Assembly (NCBI RefSeq): GCF_001311135.1
Contig: NZ_BBAG01000005.1
Coordinates: 38,420-102,419, forward strand
DNA: 64,000 bases
Source: Secundilactobacillus paracollinoides DSM 15502 = JCM 11969
Lineage (GTDB): Bacteria > Bacillota > Bacilli > Lactobacillales > Lactobacillaceae
Reading direction: 5' to 3'
The position numbers and the translations under genes are program-made. Below are positions 17,200 through 26,821 of this stretch, in pieces (position 1 is the stretch's first letter; the number at the start of each line of letters is the position of its first letter). Below the pieces are notes generated by a model. It saw only the letters and a program-made list of their open reading frames with translations. It was not told the DNA's origin and did not search any database.

Positions 17200-17865
17200 A
17201 TGCCAATTGCAAAGAGTAAGGCGTATCATCGCGAACAGATGGTCCACCGGCTATTGCCAGTCATTCGCGTGACCGGCTTTCACGACATGACGTTACAAAA
17301 AATCGTAACCCGCGCGCACGTCAGCAAGGTGACCTTCTATAAATACTTTGAGTCTTTTGATGACCTCGTCGCGCAAATTGTGTCTGATTTGGTCGACTAT
17401 TTACAGGAAGAGGAATTTCCAACTCAGGTCACTCAGGAGAATTATTTGAGCGCGTTTCAACATATCAGTCTCAAGACGTTTGAACTATCAGCGTTTATCT
17501 CATTGCGGTTTCAAACCGACCTGGCTGCGGACTATCCTGAACTAGCCAACCAACTGGAGCGGGCAATTTTGACGCGTGAACAGGCGCTGACGGCGTTCTA
17601 TGAGCAGGGTCGCACATTAGGTATTGTTGCCGATGTCGATATTGCGATGGTTGTTTACCGTGACCGACAAATGGTACCTGCGCTTGTAGACCGGCATATT
17701 GGCGATACTGCGGATCAGGTTGCAGAAATGATGCGAGATTATATGGTTTTGACGGCACGGGAATTGTTGGCAACTAAATATTTGGAGCAGTTTCCGTTGA
17801 CAGATTTTGAAACGCAGGTGGCGGCATTGAGTGAGAAGATTCAAGATAGTTATCAAGCGCTTTAG
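17200..17865 (+). CDS. TetR/AcrR family regulator
   Basis: A 221-residue repressor. The DNA-binding part is HDMTLQKIVTRAHVSKVTFY then KYFESFDDLVAQIV near residues 25-65; the remaining helical domain binds an unknown ligand. AAGGAGCTTAA fixes ATG 17200. It is divergent from the SnoaL-like gene across three AAAAGTTAA-type half sites, so it probably controls both. A MITE-like element begins 15 bases after its stop. Confidence 0.9.
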   Translation: MPIAKSKAYHREQMVHRLLPVIRVTGFHDMTLQKIVTRAHVSKVTFYKYFESFDDLVAQIVSDLVDYLQEEEFPTQVTQENYLSAFQHISLKTFELSAFISLRFQTDLAADYPELANQLERAILTREQALTAFYEQGRTLGIVADVDIAMVVYRDRQMVPALVDRHIGDTADQVAEMMRDYMVLTARELLATKYLEQFPLTDFETQVAALSEKIQDSYQAL

Positions 17866-17879
17866 ATGGTCAAGTCCGT

Positions 17880-18048
17880 TGCATTCCGCAATTTGGCACG
17901 GCATCGAAGTGGCTCACGATGAAGCTAATTCGATTTCTGCTGCGCAGCTCTCGAATGGATCTTCATCGACTCGCACATCAGTAACCGACCCAAGAACGGT
18001 CGCTAACTGATGTCGACACCACGATGCCGTGCCAAATTGCTGCATTCC
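17880..18048. mobile_element. MITE-like element with 8-bp direct repeats and three-way-junction fold
   Basis: A 153-base element (17888-18040) bounded by perfect 19-base inverted repeats: GCAATTTGGCACGGCATCG at 17888-17906 and its complement at 18022-18040. It is flanked on both sides by the direct repeat TGCATTCC (17880-17887 and 18041-18048), the mark of an 8-bp target duplication. Inside are two further hairpins: CGATGAAG (17917-17924) with CTTCATCG (17961-17968), enclosing ATTCGA/TCGAAT and GCTGCGCAGC, and ACATCAGT (17975-17982) with ACTGATGT (18006-18013). As single strand it would fold into a cloverleaf. No transposase is encoded. Confidence 0.8.
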
Positions 18049-18456
18049 ACTGACATTGAGCTTACTTTTACCACTGGTTAAGCTTCACAATGGCATTAAA
18101 TCGAGTTCGCAGAGAATCCGCCCTCGACTGCCAGTAAGCCTATTGACAGCAATGCTTCTTAAAATGTACGAATCATTGGTAACGTTCAATTAGCAGGTTT
18201 CATTGCACCGCTTATGCAGTCTTTCCATCTATGATGACGACTACAAGTATCGTAACGAAGCGGCATGTCAGTGCTATTTTACTCAATCAACAATGAAAAG
18301 ACACATACATGGTCGTACTGAACACCGTGTTTCACGCTCTTTCTTAAGGAACTCTTACGCCAAAGTAAGTTACTGGACTTTCAGTGATGAAATCGAGTAC
18401 AGTATCACTGTTTAGAAACGTTCGGCCATTAATGAGGGGAACGTTGGGTTAAGACC
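18049..18456. other. Non-coding stretch before asnB
   Basis: About 400 bases with no supportable gene. A 70-codon frame at 18203-18415 lacks a ribosome site and a family. No T-box signature and no clear terminator were found. Confidence 0.5.
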
Positions 18457-18479
18457 TGTCTAAATGGTGTGATTTAGAG

Positions 18480-18485
18480 TATAAT
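18480..18485 (+). promoter_or_regulatory. -10 box of the asnB promoter
   Basis: TATAAT at 18480-18485, about 117 bases before the asnB start. The -35 region is poor (TGTCTA 17 bases upstream). Confidence 0.45.
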
Positions 18486-18601
18486 GGAGTCTTAATTTGA
18501 TTGATACGAAGCGTTGGCTGTAGGAAGTAGCGAGTACCGGAAGAGAGTTTCCAGAACTCGCATTGCGCAACGCAAGATAAGTTACAGGGAGGAACAACAG
18601 T

Positions 18602-20561
18602 ATGTGTGGCATTATTGCTTTAGTGATCCGCAAGTAGAAGACAAACCAGCCGTTCTTGATTCGATGCTTAAGATGATTCAACATCGTGGCCCCAACGTGA
18701 GCGGTGGGGGGAAGTATACGAATGATAAGGTGGCCATGGGCTTTGTTCGCCTGAGTATTATTGACCTGAAGTCTGGGGCGCAACCCATCTATAATGAAGA
18801 TGGCTCGATTCTTGTGACCTTTAATGGTGAAATTTACAACTACCAGTCACTGCGTAAGGAACTGATCGAAAAGGGGCATACCTTTAAGACAAAGTCCGAT
18901 ACAGAAGTGTTACTGCATGGTTACGAAGAATGGGGCATGGCGGGCACACTTAAACGTGTTCGCGGGATGTTTGCCTACCTGATCTATGATATGAATAAGA
19001 AGACCATGTACGGTGCCCGTGACTTCTTTGGTATCAAGCCGCTGTACTACTATCAAAACGGCGATACATTCATTGTGGGCTCAGAAATTAAGTCCTTCAT
19101 GAAGCACCCGAACTTCAAGCTGGAACTCAACAAGAAGGCTGTGAAGCCATACTTGATGAACCAGTATAACGATTTGAAGGAAACCTTCTTCAAGGGTGTC
19201 TATCGTTTTCCAGCTGGTCACTGGTTTGAATATTCAGACGACGGCCAGTTAGACATTCATGAATACTGGGATGCCAAGTACAACATTGAAAACGATCGCA
19301 GCGTTGACCAAGTTGTTGACGAGATCGATGACGTGGTCACTGATTCGATCGACCGTCACGATAACGCTGATGTGCCGGTTGGGAGCTTTCTTTCCGAAGG
19401 GGTCGATTCCTCATACGTGACGACGGTGTTGAAGCCGCAGGAAGTTTTCAGTGTGAACTTCAACGATGGCCCATTTGATGAAGCCAGCGTTGCCAAGGAG
19501 TTAGCCGACGAAAATGGATTTAACTTCAACGTTGAAACGGTGAACCCACGTGAAGCCTTTGAGGACTTCCCAGAGATGCAGTATCATTTGGACGAACCAG
19601 ACGCTAACCCTTCTGTAATGCCGTTGTGGTACCTCTGTCGGTTAGCTCGGCGGAAGGTTACCGTTGCGTTGTCAGGTGAAGGTGCCGATGAGCTGTTTGC
19701 CGGCTATGTCAACTACGGCGAGCATTCAACCAATGGCACGGTCAAGGCAGTGGCGAACGGTATTCGTCATTTACCAAAGGGCCTGCGCTACCGGATCGGT
19801 CACAGCATCAAGAAGATGAAGAACTTTCCAGGCAAAACGCAATTGTACACCTGGGCCGCTAAGCCAGCTGACTACTACGTTGGTGAGTCGCTCATCTATG
19901 ACCCAGACCAACCAACGATCTTCACTGCAAACCAAGCCAACGGGGTCTTAACCGATGACTACAAGAATGATTTGACGGTCAACGGCATCTACCAAGAGGA
20001 CTTTGCGAAGGTTAAGGATACCGAAGAGATCAAGCAGATGCAGTACATCGACCTGCATCACTTCATGCTAAACGATATCCTGCAAAAAGCCGATAAGATC
20101 TCAATGGCGCACTCTCTTGAATTGCGGGTGCCATTCTTGGATAAGGACGTTGCAGAATTTGCTAACAACGTGCCATCTAAGATGCTCTTGAACAGTAAGG
20201 ACTCCAAGTGGGCCTTCCGGAAAGCCGCAGGTAAGCATTTGCCAGCCGACTTTGCCAACCGGCCAAAGCTTGGGTTCCCAGTGCCAATCAAGACCTGGTT
20301 ACGTGAAGAGGACTACTGTGATGTTGTTCGCAGCCTCTTCAAGGAAGATTGGGTATCTGACATCTTCGACCAGGACAAGATCTTGCAATTGCTGCAGGAT
20401 AACTTCGATGGTAAGACGGATGCCCGGCGCAGATCTGGACGGTTTACACGTTCTTGGTATGGTACAAGATGTTCTTTATCGACTTTGATGGCACCGTTAA
20501 GAAATACGGCCACGTTCAGCCTGAGGTTAAGGCGTTGATGGATAGTGGGAAGCTAGTGTAG
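18602..20561 (+). CDS. asnB: Asparagine synthase (glutamine-hydrolysing), two frameshifts
   Basis: Makes asparagine from aspartate, ATP and glutamine. The start is ATG 18602 after CAGGGAGGAACAACAG. It begins MCGIIA with the catalytic Cys2, but one T is missing from the next TTT, and the frame continues one base over as SDPQVEDKPAVLDSMLKM. The amidotransferase domain (IQHRGPNVSGGG, FNGEIYNYQSLRKEL) is followed by the synthetase domain with the pyrophosphate loop SFLSEGVDSSYV and ALSGEGADELFAGY. A second one-base loss near 20432 separates the C-terminus (IWTVYTFLVWYKMFFIDFDG, ending MDSGKLV). Repaired length is about 653 residues, normal for the family. Both breaks look like sequencing indels. 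A gene-end palindrome starts over the stop codon. Confidence 0.9.
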
Positions 20562-20690
20562 AGTGTGGAAGAAGGCGGTTAGAGGGCGGAGCGTAAGCAA
20601 CTCTGGCAGAAATGCCTGAACTTGGCATTTTTGCCAGAGTTGCTTACGCAGGAGCCTCTGCCTTCTGGAACACGTTTCGGCAATGAGGCC
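20559..20690 (+). repeat. Gene-end palindromic repeat, copy B
   Basis: Begins at the asnB stop codon (TAGAGTGTGGAAG). The 18-base stem GCGTAAGCAACTCTGGCA (20591-20608) pairs perfectly with 20632-20649. An inner AAATGCC/GGCATTT stem is also present, and the element ends with the conserved tail GGAACACGTTTCGGC. Confidence 0.85.
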
Positions 20691-20733
20691 CGACCCCACG
20701 TCACCCAATCCAACATAAAAAAATCAAAAATCG

Positions 20734-20767
20734 AAAAAAAGCGAGTCCAAACCGGACCCGCTTTTTT
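20734..20767. terminator. Terminator
   Basis: AAAAAAAGCGAGTCC and GGACCCGCTTTTTT form a hairpin with a short loop. It probably ends asnB transcription downstream of the repeat. Confidence 0.75.
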
Positions 20768-20845
20768 GATGTCTCCAATCTGCAAAAACTAAAGCAACGC
20801 AATGTTACATCACCCATTCAGCACTTAACCAACAAATAAAACGAA

Positions 20846-20885
20846 TATGACGTTATATTAACGACCAAACAAATATAACGTCATA
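20846..20885. repeat. 14-base inverted repeat
   Basis: TATGACGTTATATT (20846-20859) and its exact complement AATATAACGTCATA (20872-20885) enclose a 12-base loop. It abuts the next hairpin and could be part of a double terminator or a protein-binding site. Confidence 0.55.
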
Positions 20886-20927
20886 AAAGAGCGAAATCCC
20901 GCAATACAACAGGACCTCGCTCTTTTA
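20884..20927. terminator. Bidirectional terminator
   Basis: TAAAAGAGCGA pairs with TCGCTCTTTTA around a 22-base loop, 33 bases beyond the stop of the minus-strand zinc-ribbon gene. Confidence 0.75.
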
Positions 20928-20960
20928 CGATAGCTAATACTAAAACGTTAAATATACCCA

Positions 20961-22064
20961 CTAATCACCAGTTTCGAACTTTCCAGTATCTTCATCTAAT
21001 TCACTGGCAATATCATGAATTTGGTCGTACCGATAAGTGCCGTCATAATCGTGTGAATCCTTATCGTAGGCTTCGACCTGCAACACATCGGTGTGCGGCC
21101 AGCTGAGTTTGTAAGTATAGTCATCGTAATCAAACCCGTACTGGAAAGAAACAGCATCGATGCCGGCTTGTTCGTCACCCTTGTACTCTTCTTCAAATAA
21201 ACCGTAATCGCTGGTGTCACCACTATTGTTATGATTGCCATCGTTTGGTTCCGGAGCAGTTGTTGTGTCGGATGAGTCGGAGGTATTTGCTGTAGCGGTA
21301 GTGCCGTCATCGGTAGTCGCATCGTCTTCTACTGAAAGATCGACCTTCGCGTTTTTAACCTGCGTCGAAACAAGGTTTGCGACAACGGAGCGTTTGTTTT
21401 CGTCGTCCTTCATTTTAAAGGTGTAACGACCTGGAAAGAGCGGGCCAGCCTTATAGGTGTAATCGTCATTTTTAGCAGTCGCAACGTTAACGCCGTTCAG
21501 ACTGATCGAGGCACCATCCTCATTGGTTGAAACAGTGGGGTACATGGCGGTGACTTCTAGCTTGTAGCGTGGGAAGAACAGCAGGTGATGGCCGTCCTTT
21601 ACCAGTTTGAAAGTACCATCATTCGTTTGGTCGTTTTTATTGAGCGCCGATTTCATTTGAGCTAAATAGGACTTGTTCTGGGTAATATAAGTTATAAACG
21701 GCTTAAGCGCTGAGGCATTAATGTCCAGACTCGGATCCTTGGTCGTCATGAATTTAGCGGCTGACCCGCCATTATGTGATTCTAGCGTTGAGACCATGCT
21801 GTCGACTTGTTTGGTTTTGCTATAGGCTGAGGTGCCGTAGAAGTAAAAGACCGCAACCGCCGCAAGGACGATGATAGCGCTGATCCATCGCAGTTTTCGG
21901 TGCGGATGTCTTTTGCGAACGGTGCGCGTTGCTGCACTTGTAGTCGTTGGTGTAACTGGTTGTGGCTGTGTAGACGTTGTTGCCTGGGTTAATTTGTAGC
22001 CGCAGTTTTGACAGAAGGTGTCAGATGGCTTAACGGCGGCACCGCAATTTGGACAAGTGTTCAT
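20961..22064 (-). CDS. Zinc-ribbon membrane protein (TcaA/YvbJ-like)
   Basis: A 367-residue bitopic membrane protein. A cytoplasmic zinc ribbon at the N-terminus has the CPNCG...CQNCG cysteine pairs (residues about 4-24). A Thr/Gln-rich linker and basic KRHPHRKLR precede one membrane helix (WISAIIVLAAVAVFYFYG, residues about 58-76). The outer part resembles TcaA/YvbJ domains, with KLEVTAMYPTVSTNEDGASI and FPGRYTFKMKDDENK. It ends in a Thr/Ser/Asp-rich stretch and a compact acidic C-terminus. Related proteins sense or resist cell-wall damage. The esterase gene 23 bp upstream is probably co-transcribed. Confidence 0.8.
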   Translation of the reverse strand: MNTCPNCGAAVKPSDTFCQNCGYKLTQATTSTQPQPVTPTTTSAATRTVRKRHPHRKLRWISAIIVLAAVAVFYFYGTSAYSKTKQVDSMVSTLESHNGGSAAKFMTTKDPSLDINASALKPFITYITQNKSYLAQMKSALNKNDQTNDGTFKLVKDGHHLLFFPRYKLEVTAMYPTVSTNEDGASISLNGVNVATAKNDDYTYKAGPLFPGRYTFKMKDDENKRSVVANLVSTQVKNAKVDLSVEDDATTDDGTTATANTSDSSDTTTAPEPNDGNHNNSGDTSDYGLFEEEYKGDEQAGIDAVSFQYGFDYDDYTYKLSWPHTDVLQVEAYDKDSHDYDGTYRYDQIHDIASELDEDTGKFETGD

Positions 22065-22087
22065 GAAAATCCCCCCAATAAATGAAC

Positions 22088-23068
22088 TTAGTTTTTGAGA
22101 TGTTGAAAGATGAAACGATAAGCAAGCGGTAATGCGTGGTTCCAGTACGTCCAGTTGTGATTGCCAAAATGGTCGATCTGGTATGTAACTGGGATGTGTT
22201 GGCGCTTTAAAGCGTTGGTAAACTGGTTGACGGCGGCGATTGGCACAGTGGTGTCCTGCGATGTTGATTCAATATAGAAGGCAGCGGGTTGGCGGCCCTT
22301 TTTGAGATAGGTGCCAAGATACCGCGTCGGCTGATTTTGATCGTACAGTGCTTGAGAGAACGCACCGTTGTGCTTGAAGGCCGATATCTGGGTGTTCGCC
22401 TGCACCGTTTGCGGGACTTGTTGCCAGACAGCTGGTGAAATGAGTGCCGCGGTATGAAAGGCGTTGGGGTGCCGAAACGTTAAATTAGCAGCGCCGTAAC
22501 CACCCATGGAGATGCCACCAACGGCGCGATGTTTTGCCCCGGCTAACTGGTAGGTCGTTGTCATTTTTGGAATGAGTTCCGTCATGATAGCGGATGCCAT
22601 TTTCTGCGTTTCTGTATCAAGGTAAAACGAGTTGCTGCCGTCAGGAAAAATCACTACAACTGGCAAGTGTTGGCTGTTAACGAGTTGATCTAAAACCTGT
22701 TTAGAGTGCGCTTGGGTCGTTAGGTTTGTTTCATCACCGTACAGGCCGTGAAGCATGTAGATTGAGGCGAAGTGCTGGCCGTCAGTCTTTAAGCGCGCGT
22801 AGTTTTTAGGCAGATACACGCGGTAGTGCCAATTCTGTTGTAACGCTTTTGAATATATGACGTGTGACGTGACAGAACTTGGTGTTGTCGGTATTTTTGA
22901 TGCGTGATGCGGTTTTAAAACGACCTGATGTGCTTGTGCTCGGCGGCTAGTGCCTGATACTGGCTGTTTTTGTGCAACCGGTTTTGCGATGAGCCGGATA
23001 ATGCCCGCACTACCCGCTACTAGGCAAATCAGCAAAATTAGCATAGCCGTGATGACACGTTTAGACAT
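22088..23068 (-). CDS. Secreted or membrane-anchored esterase (esterase D family)
   Basis: A 326-residue alpha/beta hydrolase with an N-terminal hydrophobic segment (VITAMLILLICLVAGSAGII), so it probably acts outside the membrane. The catalytic serine lies in GGISMGGYGAA; other family marks are IYMLHGLYGDETN (oxyanion region), VVVIFPDGSNSFYLD and the late histidine in DHFGNHNWTYW. Relatives hydrolyse short acyl esters such as tributyrin or S-formylglutathione. It precedes the zinc-ribbon gene by 23 bp, forming a likely two-gene operon. The ATG at 23068 follows GGGGAGGACTGCTC. Confidence 0.85.
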   Translation of the reverse strand: MSKRVITAMLILLICLVAGSAGIIRLIAKPVAQKQPVSGTSRRAQAHQVVLKPHHASKIPTTPSSVTSHVIYSKALQQNWHYRVYLPKNYARLKTDGQHFASIYMLHGLYGDETNLTTQAHSKQVLDQLVNSQHLPVVVIFPDGSNSFYLDTETQKMASAIMTELIPKMTTTYQLAGAKHRAVGGISMGGYGAANLTFRHPNAFHTAALISPAVWQQVPQTVQANTQISAFKHNGAFSQALYDQNQPTRYLGTYLKKGRQPAAFYIESTSQDTTVPIAAVNQFTNALKRQHIPVTYQIDHFGNHNWTYWNHALPLAYRFIFQHLKN

Positions 23069-23086
23069 AAATGAGCAGTCCTCCCC

Positions 23087-23560
23087 TTAGAAAGCTAACT
23101 ATCTATTAATAATAATATTATCTTTAAGTTAAGAGTACCATATGATGTTTAACAAAATAATTGGCATAAGTTATGGCTGTTCTAAGTGATTATAAGCATT
23201 TATTTACCAGCAATAATTATTTATAGTGTATTTTTTCACTCGAAATCAGTTTAAAAATTGCACAACTGTGCATTTTTTAACCAAGAGAATGAGAAAGTAG
23301 CACGTCCGAGAAGTGTTGCGTAAAATGCAATTATTCTTGCATGTAACGAAAATGTAATATATAAAAATAAGTTTTTAAGATAAGCATTTTCAAATAGTTT
23401 ACTCGTCAACTGACGCTGAAATCCCCCGTGTCTCGCAACTTGTGATTCCTTGAATTAGCAATTAATTATTAGTTGATAGTTAAAACAGTTTATTCGATAT
23501 GTAAAAATAACAACAGAATCAAAAAAATGTGTATAAACCAACACAAAAGTGATAATATGT
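23087..23560. other. AT-rich intergenic region
   Basis: Holds divergent promoters for the esterase operon and the surface protein but no gene. A possible -10 box GATAAT lies at 23551-23556. Several A/T tracts are present; I see no repeat or operator. Confidence 0.45.
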
Positions 23561-23566
23561 ATCTGA

Positions 23567-23665
23567 AAGCGGTATCGGGACCGCTTATACTTATTAGTCA
23601 TTCAGGGAGGAAGGACTATTAAGGTGATGGGGTTGTTTGTCTTGCCAATAGGGTGGCAGGCAACC
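23567..23665 (+). promoter_or_regulatory. 5-prime leader hairpins of the surface-protein gene
   Basis: AAGCGGT/ACCGCTT (23567-23586) forms a first hairpin. GGTTG (23631-23635) with CAACC (23661-23665) and an inner TGCCA/TGGCA stem forms a second. A strong GGGAGGAAGG at 23605-23614 precedes an in-frame ATG at 23627, 69 bases before the chosen start, so a longer signal peptide is possible. Confidence 0.5.
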
Positions 23666-23695
23666 GTCAGATATTATTTTAGGGGGATACACATC

Positions 23696-25863
23696 ATGAC
23701 GAAGAACAATCATCAACAACTGATGCAAGCAACAACTGATGCAAGCAACAACGGAACGTAAGCACCACGTTAAACTATATAAGGCAGGTAAGCTTTGGCT
23801 TGCTGCCGGCATCACGACAGCTGCAATGGGAATTGCGGCTATTTCTGGTGGCGTTGTGGCGAACGCTGATAGTACTGGGGAGCCAGCTAGTGGTGAGACA
23901 ACTTCGGTGACCAACGACAGCGATTTGACTGTTACAAAGTCACTTACCTTGAATTCAGCGTCATCACCCGAGGATTCTCAGGCTGATCCTGTTTCTAACG
24001 GAAATGAGACTCCTGATCCAGATGGTAATGCTGCGCAAGAAGGCACCGGTAGCGAACAGTCTCAGTCTGAACAGCTAGAACAAGGAAATACTGACACCGG
24101 CCAGTCCGATCCGGACGAACCGGGGACGCCGGGACAAGGCGATAAAGCAGAATCAACAAGAAAGCAATGAGGGTTCATCTGTATCATCGTCATTCACGTC
24201 GACAACGCCAGCGGATAATCCTAACGAGTCTAAAACAATCGTCAGTGTCACAATAGATCAATCTAATGGTGCAAGGGTTAATACGTATTCAGACGGAAGC
24301 ACTAAAGAAATAATGGGTGTTGCTGACAACGTGCCTGATGAAGGACAAATTGCAGATACCAGCGTTGACCTCACAAATGACGATCCGGCAAGTATTAGTC
24401 CAGTCACGGAAGAAGATCAGGACCTTGATGCAACACCAACAACTATTCACTTTACGCTTGTGGATCCAGATAATCCGAATGACACACAAGTAGTAGATTT
24501 AAATACTGGCGAAAATATTGATGATATTACGGGTCGTTTTAACAGTGCCGAGGTTAGTGATGAACTTGCATCGGAACTGACTACTCTCGAAGGAGATGGT
24601 TATATACTTGCGGATAATGGTTACGAAGATGCTTTGAAAAAGGCAGGGCTGACCGAAACAACTCCTAATATAACGCTGGGAGAGGCTGTAAATACGGTAA
24701 CTGCATTGGTGCAAAAATCAATTGATGATTATAACGCTGCTAATCCGGGTGCGAATTTAAAGCTCATTGGGGTTGTTGATGGTAAAACAGAAGGTCTCTA
24801 TACTGATGAGGGTGATGGTACATTCCAGCAAAATTAATATATGAGGTTTATTCACCTCAATTGCTCACAGATGATAGTACGCCATCTTTAGGCGATGTTT
24901 CAAGAACTGTTACGGATGGTGCAACACTTGCGCCGACATTTGGAGCAGTTAATTATGTGCTCAATGCATATAATTACATGACTTTTGTTTCTATAGGGAG
25001 TAATGATACAACGACTTATACGCCAGCTGATGGGAGTGGCGCAATTCTGGTCGGAACTTTTTCAAAATTGCATGAATATGCTGGTGATAAATCGATTTCG
25101 GGGCAGTTTAACTATGAGCCTTCTACTTATAACATTACGTTGTCAATTCAAAGAGAAATACCTGAGGATCCAGCAGGTACACCAGATGACCCGTCCGCAA
25201 TGCAGGTATTTACTAAAGTTCTCGTTCCGGCACCAGTAACTGCAACTGGGAAAACACCGGAAGATAGTGATGATGGTGTACCAGGGACAACCCCCATTGC
25301 ACGTCTACACAAAGGCGAACGTACCGGGTTCAGTAACTGCTAAAGGTAAAACACCAAAGGATGAAGACGGCGTTCCAGGTATTGGCACCCCACTACACGT
25401 CTACACCAAGACGGACGTGCCAACGCCAACTACGCCAAACGACACCACGCCATCAACTCCTACGCCGGACACAGTCACCAACGTGCCAACTGCACCAACA
25501 ACACCAAGTGACGTGGTCCCATCAACGCCAGAAGGTGATACGCTAACTGAAACACCAACGACACCTGACAACAACGATGTGACACCGGCTGGACCGTCTG
25601 CTGACACGCTCACACCAACAGCTGCCAACGGTAACCAAACGACCACCACAACTGCCGGCGACACGACACCAACAATCTTAACCACCAGCAGTAACGTCCA
25701 GGTTGAAACACCAAACAGTGCTGCAACACCAACCAAGACTGCAGCCAAGGCTGAATCGTTGCCGCAAACGAGCGAACAACATACCAATAGCCTTGCGATT
25801 CTTGGGCTCGCACTGCTTGGCGGGTTACTGAGACTCGTTGCGCCAAGACGTCGTCATAACTAA
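23696..25863 (+). pseudogene. LPxTG-anchored surface protein with KxYKxGK/W signal, frame-broken
   Basis: Encodes a sortase-anchored cell-surface adhesin-like protein. The start is ATG 23696 after AGGGGGATACACATC. The export signal KHHVKLYKAGKLWLAAGITT is reached only in a second frame, because a 16-base direct duplication (23714-23745) shifts the reading. Further breaks lie near 24160, 24835 and 25335. The body is Ser/Thr/Gln/Asp-rich. A repeated unit PLHVYTKANVPG.. then KGKTPKDEDGVPG occurs three times near the C-terminus before a long Thr/Pro-rich wall-spanning segment. The anchor is LPQTSE, then a hydrophobic stretch and RRRHN. Joined length is about 720 residues. Adhesion or aggregation is inferred. 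Confidence 0.8.
23714..23752 (+). repeat. 16-base tandem duplication in the signal-peptide region
   Basis: CAACAACTGATGCAAG occurs at 23714-23729 and 23730-23745, followed by a third partial CAACAAC. One copy keeps the gene in frame; two copies put a stop after 21 codons. Each copy contains an ATG, and the one in copy 2 (23739) is in frame with the signal peptide. Confidence 0.85.
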
Positions 25864-25893
25864 TGTGTCTGATCAATTAAATAGACAACTCAA

Positions 25894-25909
25894 TGTTTCA
25901 CATGAAACA
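25894..25909. promoter_or_regulatory. parS-like site 2
   Basis: TGTTTCACATGAAACA is the exact reverse complement of the site at 11848 and one base from the parS consensus. It lies 30 bases after the surface-protein stop and is followed by TTTTT, so a weak terminator is an alternative reading. Confidence 0.5.
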
Positions 25910-25919
25910 TTTTTAGACT

Positions 25920-25964
25920 AAAATAACGTGTTCAGGGTCAATCGGCCTTGAACACGTTATTTTT
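25920..25964. terminator. Bidirectional terminator
   Basis: AAAATAACGTGTTCA pairs with TGAACACGTTATTTT, with an inner GG/CC pair, between the convergent surface-protein and membrane-protein genes. Confidence 0.85.
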
Positions 25965-25969
25965 ATGAC

Positions 25970-26773
25970 TTATTTGTCGTTCTGTTTGCGACGGCGTTTC
26001 ATCACGTCGGCCAGGGCAGTAATTTCTTTAGCAGACGTATCAGTTCCGTGAACTTGCAGGTTCGGGAACCCGTGAAGAAGACGGCGTTGCACGTAATTCA
26101 ACCGTGGCACCTTATCGCCAGTATCCTGACCAGAACGGTAAGTGTCCAACCGGTTTTTGGCATTCTCCAAGGTGGCATCGCTTCGGTCACGCAACTCTTT
26201 CTTCTTATCTTCAATGACGTCACCGATCCGTTTGGTAGCTGCGCCAAAGGCAAGAACGTTCGCAAGGGTGAAGCCAAAGTCGAAGGCGAATAGAATTAAT
26301 AACACGATAGCACCAAAAATTCCATGGATCGCAGCCAGATGAAGCACCGCCTTAGCGACCAGCGGGTGGATCACCTTGACGATAACCACCACACCGAGTC
26401 CCCAAAAGGCAGAGATGGGGAGTGCGACTCGGCCGTTTAGATTTAACGGCACTTTACTGTAATCCCACCACCGCGCGTGAAAGAGGACTTCCATCAGCCA
26501 GCTGGTGATGTATTCGATAACCGTGATGAGAATGGCGCTGACGAAATAGACGGCGATGAGGTTGTGCTCGAACGGATGAATGGCGGCCAGAACCGCAATC
26601 ATGCTGAAACCGTAGACGGGAATTGCTGGGCCGTTTAGGAAACCTGAGTTCGTCCATTTTTTCTTGCGGACACTGACGTAGCCACTTTCCCAGACCCAGC
26701 CGACGAAGGCGTAGGCGAAGAAGTAGAGTACCCAGATCGTGAAATTGTATTCCAGTGTTAAGTTGTAGGCCAT
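25970..26773 (-). CDS. ABC-transporter type IV (CmpB-like) membrane protein
   Basis: A 267-residue protein with about five or six membrane segments. Characteristic parts are FFAYAFVGWVWESGYVSVRK and the invariant-looking GFLNGPAIPVYG, then ITVIEYITSWLMEVLFHARW and WDYSKVPLNLNGRVAL. These match the ABC_trans_CmpB (DUF1113) family, annotated as putative ABC permeases although no ATPase lies nearby. The C-terminal 90 residues are cytoplasmic and basic. The real function is unknown. The ATG at 26773 follows GGGGGAAACAAC. Confidence 0.8.
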   Translation of the reverse strand: MAYNLTLEYNFTIWVLYFFAYAFVGWVWESGYVSVRKKKWTNSGFLNGPAIPVYGFSMIAVLAAIHPFEHNLIAVYFVSAILITVIEYITSWLMEVLFHARWWDYSKVPLNLNGRVALPISAFWGLGVVVIVKVIHPLVAKAVLHLAAIHGIFGAIVLLILFAFDFGFTLANVLAFGAATKRIGDVIEDKKKELRDRSDATLENAKNRLDTYRSGQDTGDKVPRLNYVQRRLLHGFPNLQVHGTDTSAKEITALADVMKRRRKQNDK

Positions 26774-26821
26774 GTTGTTTCCCCCAATGGCCAGCGTTTT
26801 CTTAAGTATACCAAACCAACA

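Noticed and set aside
17888..18040. Cloverleaf-like fold resembling a tRNA or a structured regulatory RNA
   Set aside because: No tRNA arm spacing, T-loop or anticodon features, and the exact flanking direct repeats fit a transposed palindrome better.
18203..18415. 70-codon open frame before asnB
   Set aside because: No ribosome site and no recognisable family; it lies in otherwise non-coding sequence.
18486..18601. Possible T-box or riboswitch leader for asnB
   Set aside because: I could not find the T-box consensus or a terminator between promoter and start.
25200..25700. Repeats that could be mistaken for a CRISPR array
   Set aside because: The repetition is at codon level in a Thr/Pro-rich wall segment, with no regular repeat-spacer spacing.
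25401..25787. Antisense frame rich in Val/Ser/Gly across the surface-protein C-terminus
   Set aside because: It is the mirror of the Thr/Pro repeat region; composition alone keeps it open.
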